From JBOFCO01 sp051646105 (GTDB taxonomy: Bacteria; Pseudomonadota; Alphaproteobacteria; Rhodobacterales; Rhodobacteraceae), in the NCBI GenBank assembly GCA_051646105.1, contig JBOFCO010000187.1, positions 1 to 55,995 on the forward strand: 55,995 nucleotides of DNA. The letters are read 5' to 3'. The notes under the pieces are model-generated. The model ran no database searches and was not told the DNA's origin. It saw nothing but the letters and a program-made list of their open reading frames with translations. Numbering within the stretch: position 1 is the stretch's first letter; every line of letters begins with the position of its first letter. This document shows, piece by piece, positions 51,201 through 55,995 of the stretch. The translations under genes were made by a program, and so were the position numbers.

Positions 51201-51557
51201 ATGGACAAGACCGAAGCGCTGGCAGAGGCCGCCCGTGACCTGACCGGCATGGGGTTCGAACTTGTGGCCACCAAGGGCACCGCAAGCTGGCTGAAGGATC
51301 AGGGCGTGACCGCCACCCCGGTTGCCAAGGTCTATGAGGGTCGCCCCAATATCGTGGACCGGCTGAAGAACGGCGAGGTGGCGCTGGTGATGAACACCAC
51401 CGAAGGCGCGCAGGCAATCTCCGACAGCCGCGACATCCGCCGCGTCGCCCTGATGGACAAGATCCCGTATTTCACCACGGCCGCAGCAAGCATTGCGGCA
51501 GTGGCGGCGATGAAGGCGCGGGGGGAAGGCTACGGGGTGCGGACGTTGCAGGGGTGA
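48231..51557 (+). CDS. carB: Carbamoyl-phosphate synthase large subunit
   Basis: Makes carbamoyl phosphate for arginine and pyrimidines with CarA, 1108 residues. Two homologous ATP-grasp halves are visible: N-half [20 protein letters not shown] and [28 protein letters not shown] (partial), C-half [20 protein letters not shown] and [21 protein letters not shown] (partial); the C-terminal allosteric MGS domain lies at about 965-1108 ([28 protein letters not shown]). ATG at 48231 ([16 protein letters not shown]) is the family start. carA is not in the window. Downstream is a repeat-rich gap. Confidence 0.97.
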   Translation: [1108 protein letters not shown]

Positions 51558-51677
51558 ATGCACTACATGTTGTGTTAATAGCTAAGGACGCAGCTATCAT
51601 TGGCAAAATCGTTACTTGCGTCTTTGGCTGGTTTGGTCAAAACGACAAAAAAGAGTATCATAATAAAGCAAGCCGAG

Positions 51678-51697
51678 GGTGCGTGCTCGCACGCACC
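51678..51697. repeat. Perfect palindrome GGTGCGTGC-TC-GCACGCACC
   Basis: Nine-base perfect arms with a two-base centre, followed after 19 bases by another GGTGCGTG (51717). From memory, GGTGCGTG...CACGCACC modules recur between genes of Rhodobacterales, so this is probably one copy of a dispersed extragenic repeat; it may also end the carB transcript. Confidence 0.6.
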
Positions 51698-51766
51698 AAT
51701 CCACGCCAACCGCAACGGTGCGTGAAATCAGCACTCTACCTACCCGCCCCGCTTTCCCTCCCCCGC

Positions 51767-51783
51767 CCCGGATCAAGTCCGGG
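51767..51783. repeat. Extragenic palindrome CCCGGA-TCAAG-TCCGGG
   Basis: Perfect 6-base arms within GCCCCGGATCAAGTCCGGGC, a motif I recall as very common between genes of alphaproteobacteria. It is 70 bases after the previous palindrome, making a small repeat cluster. Confidence 0.6.
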
Positions 51784-51899
51784 CCCTGGCATCTCCCCCC
51801 GCCACATCCCCCGACAAACTTTGTGACAGAACCCCGGCCCGTGCTAGCCTCGCCGGCAGCGGGGCATGGTGCCCCGGCACGGCATTCCCGGAGCCTTTA

Positions 51900-52802
51900 T
51901 TGGCCTTTACGCTTCGCCAGTTGCAGTTCTTCGTGGCCGCGGCAGAGGCCGGCAGCGTGTCGGGTGCGGCGCGGGCGCTGTCGATCAGCCAGTCCTCGGT
52001 TACGGAAGCGATCCAGAGCCTGGAGGACGATCTGGGTGTGCCGCTGTTCGAAAGACGCGCACGGGGACTGGCAATGACGCACAGGGGCAGCCTTTTCCTG
52101 CGCCATGCGACGCAGATTCTGGGCGATGTCTCCACCGCCCGGCTGGCTTTCAGGCAAGAGGCGGGGGAGATCGCGGGGCGACTGGCGCTTGGGGTCACCT
52201 CGCTGGTGGCGGGCTATGTGCTGTCAGACATTCTGTCGCGCTTCCGGCGTGCCTGGCCGAAGGTGGAGCTTTCGGCGATAGAGGACAACGGCGAATACCT
52301 GCAACACCTGCTGATCGGGGGCGAGCTGGACGTGGCGGTGTTGCTGACCAGTTCCATCCGCGACCGCGCCGCCCTGCATGTGGAAACGCTGCTTGTGTCC
52401 CCCTACCGGCTGTGGCTGCCGCTGGGTCATCCGCTGGCGGATGCAGAGGCAATCAATCTTGACGATCTGGCGGGGGAGCAAGTGATCCTGCTGACCGTCG
52501 ACGAGATCGAGGAAAGCACCAAGGCGCTTATGGCTGCGATGAAGGTGCGCCCGCCCATCGCGTTCCGCACACGGTCGGTCGAGGCGGTCCGCAGCCTGGT
52601 CGCCACAGGCGCGGGGGTGGCTATCCTGCCGACGCTGGTCTACCGGCCGTGGTCGCTGGAAGGCGACCGTATCGAAATCCGCGACGTCTCGGGCGACCTT
52701 CCGGCGGTTCAGGTCGGCCTCGCCTGGCGCAAGGGTGCGCCGCTGGCCCCGGCCGCCCGCAACTTTATCCGTGCCGCGCAAAGTTCAGTACCCAACCGGT
52801 AA
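51900..52802 (+). CDS. LysR-family regulator next to a polyamine-type importer
   Basis: The 300-residue LysR regulator has HTH MAFTLRQLQFFVAAAEAGS and LSISQSSVTEAIQSLEDDLG (residues 1-52), then the effector domain (GRLALGVTSLVAGYVLSDIL). It starts with TTG at 51900; GGAG stands six bases before it and no ATG fits the family N-terminus, so the rare start is convincing. It lies 140 bases upstream of, and on the same strand as, the binding-protein gene, so control of the importer is plausible but not shown. Ligand unknown. Confidence 0.9.
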   Translation: MAFTLRQLQFFVAAAEAGSVSGAARALSISQSSVTEAIQSLEDDLGVPLFERRARGLAMTHRGSLFLRHATQILGDVSTARLAFRQEAGEIAGRLALGVTSLVAGYVLSDILSRFRRAWPKVELSAIEDNGEYLQHLLIGGELDVAVLLTSSIRDRAALHVETLLVSPYRLWLPLGHPLADAEAINLDDLAGEQVILLTVDEIEESTKALMAAMKVRPPIAFRTRSVEAVRSLVATGAGVAILPTLVYRPWSLEGDRIEIRDVSGDLPAVQVGLAWRKGAPLAPAARNFIRAAQSSVPNR

Positions 52803-52942
52803 TCCATCGGCAAAACCGATATCGTCTTTCTGGGTTTTGATATTGCGATCCCTGCACGCGCGGCCTTAGCCTGCGCCCATCACCGGAAAATCGGGATGCG
52901 GCCCCGCGGGTGGCGCGGCTGCCGTCAACAGGGAGCATGAAC

Positions 52943-54100
52943 ATGAACATGACGACCGCAAGACTGATCGGCGGCACGGCGCTGGCGCTGGTGCTTGCCG
53001 CACAATCCGTAAGCGCGCAGGTTGCCGCCTTGGGCGAACCCGAGGGGCAGGTGAACATCGTCGCCTGGCCGGGCTATATCGAGCGCGGCGAAACCGACAA
53101 GGCCTTTGACTGGGTCACGAAGTTCGAGGAAGCCTCGGGCTGCAAGGTCAACGTGAAAACCGCGAACACCAGCGACGAGATGGTCGCCCTGATGAACGAG
53201 GGTGGCTTCGATCTTGTCACCGCTTCGGGCGATGCTTCGCTGCGGCTGGTGGCGGGCAAGCGTGTGCAGCCGGTTAACATCGATCTGGTCCCAAGCTGGT
53301 CCACCGTCGACGATCGGCTGAAGGACGCCCCCTGGCATACGGTCGATGGCGTGCATTACGGCGTGCCCTACATGTGGGGGCCGAACGTGCTGATGTACAA
53401 CACCGAAGTGTTCAAGGAGCCGCCGACATCCTGGAACGTGGTGTTCGAAAAGATGGACCTGCCCGACGGCAAGTCGAACGAGGGCCGGGTGCAGGCCTAT
53501 GACGGCCCGATCCACATCGCTGATGCCGCGCAATATCTGATGGCCCACAAGCCGGAACTCGGCATCACCTCCCCCTACGAACTGAACGAAGACCAATACA
53601 AGGCCGCGCTTGACCTGCTGCGCACCCAGCGCACTCTGGTAGGCCGTTATTGGCATGATGCGTTCATCCAGATGGATGATTTCAAAAACGAGGGCGTCGT
53701 CGCCTCCGGTTCATGGCCGTTCCAGGTGAATTTGCTGAAAGGGGAAGGGTTGCCCATCGCCTCGACCATCCCGTCCGAAGGCGCGACGGGTTGGGCAGAT
53801 ACGACGATGATGCATGTCGATGCCGCAAACCCGACCTGTTCCTATCTGTGGATGGAACACTCGCTGGCCTCGAACCTGCAATCCGACCTGTCGGTCTGGT
53901 TCGGCGCCAACCCGTCGGTGCCGGCGGCCTGCGCCGATGGCAGGGGCATGCAGACGGCAGAGGGCTGCACCGCGAACGGGCTGGATGATTTCGACAAGAT
54001 ACGGTTCTGGACCACGCCGGTTTCGTCCTGTCCTGCCGGCGACTGCGTGCCGTACTATCGCTGGGTCAGCGACTATATCGGGGTAATCGGCGGGCGGTAA
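52943..54100 (+). CDS. Spermidine/putrescine-type ABC substrate-binding protein
   Basis: Periplasmic PotD/PotF-like binding protein, 385 residues, with signal peptide (about 1-25, LALVLAAQSVSAQ). Mature motifs: VNIVAWPGYIERG, TSDEMVALMNEGGFDLVTASGD (partial), YGVPYMWGPNVLMYN, and WADTTMMHVDAANP. Of three in-frame ATGs (52937, 52943, 52949), 52943 has the best distance (about 7 bases) to AGGGAG. The C-terminal CXXXGDCVPYYRWVSDYIG-like end (here SCPAGDCVPYYRWVSDY) is common in this subgroup. It is the first gene of an importer unit. Confidence 0.92.
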   Translation: MNMTTARLIGGTALALVLAAQSVSAQVAALGEPEGQVNIVAWPGYIERGETDKAFDWVTKFEEASGCKVNVKTANTSDEMVALMNEGGFDLVTASGDASLRLVAGKRVQPVNIDLVPSWSTVDDRLKDAPWHTVDGVHYGVPYMWGPNVLMYNTEVFKEPPTSWNVVFEKMDLPDGKSNEGRVQAYDGPIHIADAAQYLMAHKPELGITSPYELNEDQYKAALDLLRTQRTLVGRYWHDAFIQMDDFKNEGVVASGSWPFQVNLLKGEGLPIASTIPSEGATGWADTTMMHVDAANPTCSYLWMEHSLASNLQSDLSVWFGANPSVPAACADGRGMQTAEGCTANGLDDFDKIRFWTTPVSSCPAGDCVPYYRWVSDYIGVIGGR

Positions 54101-54112
54101 TTCCCCCGCCCT

Positions 54113-54141
54113 GCCTCTCCCACTGTGCAAGGGGGAGAGGC
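54113..54141. repeat. Hairpin GCCTCTCCC-N11-GGGAGAGGC after the binding-protein gene
   Basis: Perfect 9-base arms, loop ACTGTGCAAGG, twelve bases after the stop. It may reduce expression of the downstream ATPase gene relative to the binding protein, as the choX terminator does. Confidence 0.65.
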
Positions 54142-54193
54142 AGCAGCACGCGAACACACCGTAAAACATTCTGCACTTGGCGCCCTTCGCCGC

Positions 54194-54214
54194 CCTCCCC
54201 TATTTGCGGGGAGG
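54194..54214. repeat. Hairpin CCTCCCC-TATTTGC-GGGGAGG
   Basis: Perfect 7-base arms followed by TTTGGGGTGGGGGAAG, which also supplies the purine-rich ribosome-binding region of the ATPase gene. I recall the same CCTCCCC...GGGGAGG plus GGGGTGGGG layout as a dispersed alphaproteobacterial repeat. Confidence 0.65.
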
Positions 54215-54232
54215 TTTGGGGTGGGGGAAGCT

Positions 54233-55237
54233 ATGACCACTGAACAGGCTCTCATGACCCCAGCCGTCGAATTCCAGTCCGTCAGCCGTCACTTCGGCCC
54301 CGTCAGGGCAGTCGATGACGTTGACCTGACCATTGCCGAAGGTTCCTTCTTCGCGATGCTCGGACCATCCGGATCAGGCAAAACCACCTGCCTGCGGCTG
54401 ATTTCCGGCTTTGAAAAGCCCAGCAGTGGACATATCCGCATCTTTGGGCAGGATGTTTCCGACGTGCCGCCGAACCGGCGGTCAGTGAATACTGTCTTTC
54501 AGGATTATGCCCTGTTCCCGCATATGAATGTGCGCGACAATGTGGCTTACGGACCGATGGTGAAAGGTGTTGACCGCCGCACCCGTCATGCCCGCGCCGA
54601 TGAAATGCTGGCGTTGGTCAAGCTTGACGGCTTCGGGGACCGCAAACCGGGGCAATTGTCAGGTGGCCAGCGGCAACGCGTGGCCCTTGCCCGCGCGCTG
54701 GTGAACGAGCCGCGCGTCCTGCTGCTGGATGAGCCGCTTGGCGCGCTTGACCTGAAACTGCGCGAGGCAATGCAGGAAGAGTTGAAATCCCTGCAACAGC
54801 GGCTTGGCATCACCTTCGTATTCGTCACCCACGATCAGGGAGAGGCTTTGTCGATGGCGGATCAGGTGGCCGTGTTCGATCGGGGAGGTATCGCCCAGAT
54901 CGGCACCCCGGCAGACATATACGAACGCCCCGCCAACCGCTTCGTTGCCGATTTCGTTGGCTCATCGAATGTGTTGCCCCCCGAAATGACGCGCCGTTTC
55001 GGCGGGCCGGAAGCGTGGTCAAGCCTGCGCCCGGAGGCGTTGCTACTTGATTCAGCGGGCGTGGCGGGAACGGTGACCACCGCGCGCTATCTTGGGGGGG
55101 CGACGCGGCTTTCGGTCGAAACCGGCGGTGCCGTGATCGGCGTTCTGCTGCCGCCCGGAACCGCCATACCCGCCCCCGGCACCACAGTCGGCCTGTGCGC
55201 CGCACCCGGCGCCCTGCATGTGATGGACAAACCATGA
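54233..55237 (+). CDS. Spermidine/putrescine-type ABC ATP-binding protein
   Basis: PotA-like ATPase, 334 residues. Walker A GPSGSGKTT, Q-loop VFQDYALFPHMNV, signature LSGGQRQRVALARAL, Walker B VLLLDEPLGALD, switch His in FVTHDQGEALSMAD. The C-terminal TOBE domain is from about 250 (SSLRPEALLLDSAG). ATG at 54233 (MTTEQALM) follows a GGGGGAAG site; an in-frame start at 54125 would run through two hairpins and is rejected. ATGA overlap with the permease gene. Confidence 0.92.
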   Translation: MTTEQALMTPAVEFQSVSRHFGPVRAVDDVDLTIAEGSFFAMLGPSGSGKTTCLRLISGFEKPSSGHIRIFGQDVSDVPPNRRSVNTVFQDYALFPHMNVRDNVAYGPMVKGVDRRTRHARADEMLALVKLDGFGDRKPGQLSGGQRQRVALARALVNEPRVLLLDEPLGALDLKLREAMQEELKSLQQRLGITFVFVTHDQGEALSMADQVAVFDRGGIAQIGTPADIYERPANRFVADFVGSSNVLPPEMTRRFGGPEAWSSLRPEALLLDSAGVAGTVTTARYLGGATRLSVETGGAVIGVLLPPGTAIPAPGTTVGLCAAPGALHVMDKP

Positions 55238-55995
55238 GCTTGTCATCGCCACAGGGGGGCATCGGCGCGCTGTTCTGGCGGCGCCCGGGGCTTTTCACAC
55301 TGGCATTGGTGGCTCTGCCGCTGCTGTGGCTGGGTGTGGTCTATGTCGGATCGCTGGTCGCGCTGCTGATGCAAAGCTTCTATTCGATCGACGAATACTC
55401 CGGCATCATCGTTCCGGAATTCACGTTGAAAACCTATGCCGAACTGCTGCGCCCGGCCAATTTCGACGTCATCCTGCGCACGGTTCTGATGGCCGCACTG
55501 GTGACGCTGGCCAGCGTGATCCTGGCCTTTCCAATCGCGTTTTATGCGGCGCGATATGCCAAAGGCCGCTGGAAGGCGGTGTTCTATCTGGGCGTGATGC
55601 TGCCACTGTGGTCGTCCTATCTGGTCAAGGTTTACGCCTGGAAGCTGATCCTAGCCAAGGAAGGCATCGTCACCTGGGCGGCAGAGGGGATCGGCGCGGA
55701 CAACGTGCTGAACGCGGTGCTGGCGCTGCCGGTGATCGGGGGCAATTCGCTGTCGACCAGCTATATCGGCACCTTCATCGTTTTCGTCTATGTCTGGCTG
55801 CCCTACATGATCCTGCCGATGCAGGCTTCGCTGGAGCGGGTGCCCACCTCGATGATCGAGGCCTCGGCCGATCTTGGTGCCGGGAACTGGACGACGCTGC
55901 GCCATGTGATCCTGCCGCTGGCGTTGCCTGGCGTGATCGCGGGGTCGATCTTCACCTTCTCGCTGACCTTGGGCGACTACATCATCCCGCAGATC
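55234..55995 (+). CDS. Spermidine/putrescine-type ABC permease (partial, runs off window)
   Basis: The first 254 residues of a PotB-like permease. Helices are at about 19-45 and from 85 onward; the EAA loop has MIEASADLGAGNWTTLRHVILPLALPG, shown here only as EASADLGAG and VILPLALPG. Start ATG at 55234 overlaps the ATPase stop. A PotC-like second permease is expected just beyond the window. Confidence 0.92.
   Translation, partial: MSLSSPQGGIGALFWRRPGLFTLALVALPLLWLGVVYVGSLVALLMQSFYSIDEYSGIIVPEFTLKTYAELLRPANFDVILRTVLMAALVTLASVILAFPIAFYAARYAKGRWKAVFYLGVMLPLWSSYLVKVYAWKLILAKEGIVTWAAEGIGADNVLNAVLALPVIGGNSLSTSYIGTFIVFVYVWLPYMILPMQASLERVPTSMIEASADLGAGNWTTLRHVILPLALPGVIAGSIFTFSLTLGDYIIPQI

Larger units (their letters stand above)
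51558..51899. other. Repeat-rich gap between carB and a LysR gene
   Basis: No gene is supported in these 342 bases. The first 110 bases are AT-richer (CAAAACGACAAAAAAGAG). Then come two palindromes (listed separately) and a further GGTGCGTG copy at 51717-51724. The last 60 bases hold the LysR promoter region. Confidence 0.6.

Noticed and set aside
50517..51563. Minus-strand open frame of 348 codons
   Set aside because: Antisense shadow of carB C-terminal half.
1..55995. tRNA or rRNA genes
   Set aside because: No T-loop/anticodon-like clover-leaf segment or rRNA core motif was found by eye on either strand; a covariance-model scan would be decisive.

Overview
This 56 kb window looks like a chromosomal segment of a high-GC alphaproteobacterium of the Rhodobacterales (Rhodobacter/Paracoccus/Roseobacter-type). 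The main pointers are a GcrA cell-cycle regulator, the methylmalonyl-CoA epimerase/DUF1467 pair, a BetI-BetC-BetB-BetA choline-O-sulfate operon facing a ChoXWV importer, a Hint_2-type protein, and GC-rich extragenic hairpins with a trailing GAAGATATTT tail. No rRNA, tRNA, CRISPR, complete insertion sequence, prophage or plasmid gene was recognised; most of the window is ordinary vertically inherited chromosome.

Layout. 1-1784: divergent metR (cut by the window start) and metF with a near-consensus MetR box between them. 1825-9003: choline / choline-O-sulfate / glycine betaine unit. On the minus strand betI, betC, a betB with a large in-frame internal deletion, and betA overlap end to end; on the plus strand choX, a strong terminator, choW and choV. 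9004-11512: a DMT exporter and argO (minus) facing argP (plus). 11699-13150: an orphan RTX-like secreted protein. 13193-19404: housekeeping genes on the minus strand (yebC, SLC13/TrkA-C permease, YmdB-type phosphodiesterase, secreted SnoaL-like protein, 5-formyl-THF cyclo-ligase, mgtE). 19525-22177: guanine deaminase and a sorbosone-dehydrogenase-like protein. 22186-25316: argD, argF and an unrecognised third gene. 25665-29861: gcrA, an ABC exporter pair and rimO. 29862-31020: a gene-poor, AT-richer stretch with two tiny membrane proteins. 31025-38956: GNAT, orphan receiver protein, mce/DUF1467, EI24, nitroreductase, DUF167, M48 lipoprotease, a Hint-like protein, tdk and an HTH-like hypothetical. 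39008-44049: DEAD-box helicase, an exported beta-rich protein, a DUF1993 protein and aspS. 44193-48127: three tandem GT87-type membrane glycosyltransferases. 48231-51557: carB. 51558-55995: a LysR regulator and the start of a spermidine/putrescine-type ABC importer, cut by the window end.

How the genes work together. BetC would release choline from choline-O-sulfate, ChoXWV would import choline, BetA would oxidise it to betaine aldehyde, and BetI would repress. The aldehyde dehydrogenase step is missing here: betB keeps only about 79 N-terminal and 61 C-terminal residues, with frame and both translational overlaps intact, so betaine-aldehyde oxidation must be done elsewhere or is lost. MetR/MetF, ArgP/ArgO and ArgD/ArgF form small recognisable amino-acid units.

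No wholly new multi-gene system stands out. The most unusual objects are the internally deleted betB, a Hint-like protein lacking both the nucleophile Cys and the SPxH His, the GT87 triplet, the orphan RTX-like protein, two very small membrane proteins (51 and 59 aa), and a hairpin abutting the ribosome-binding region of the DEAD-box helicase.
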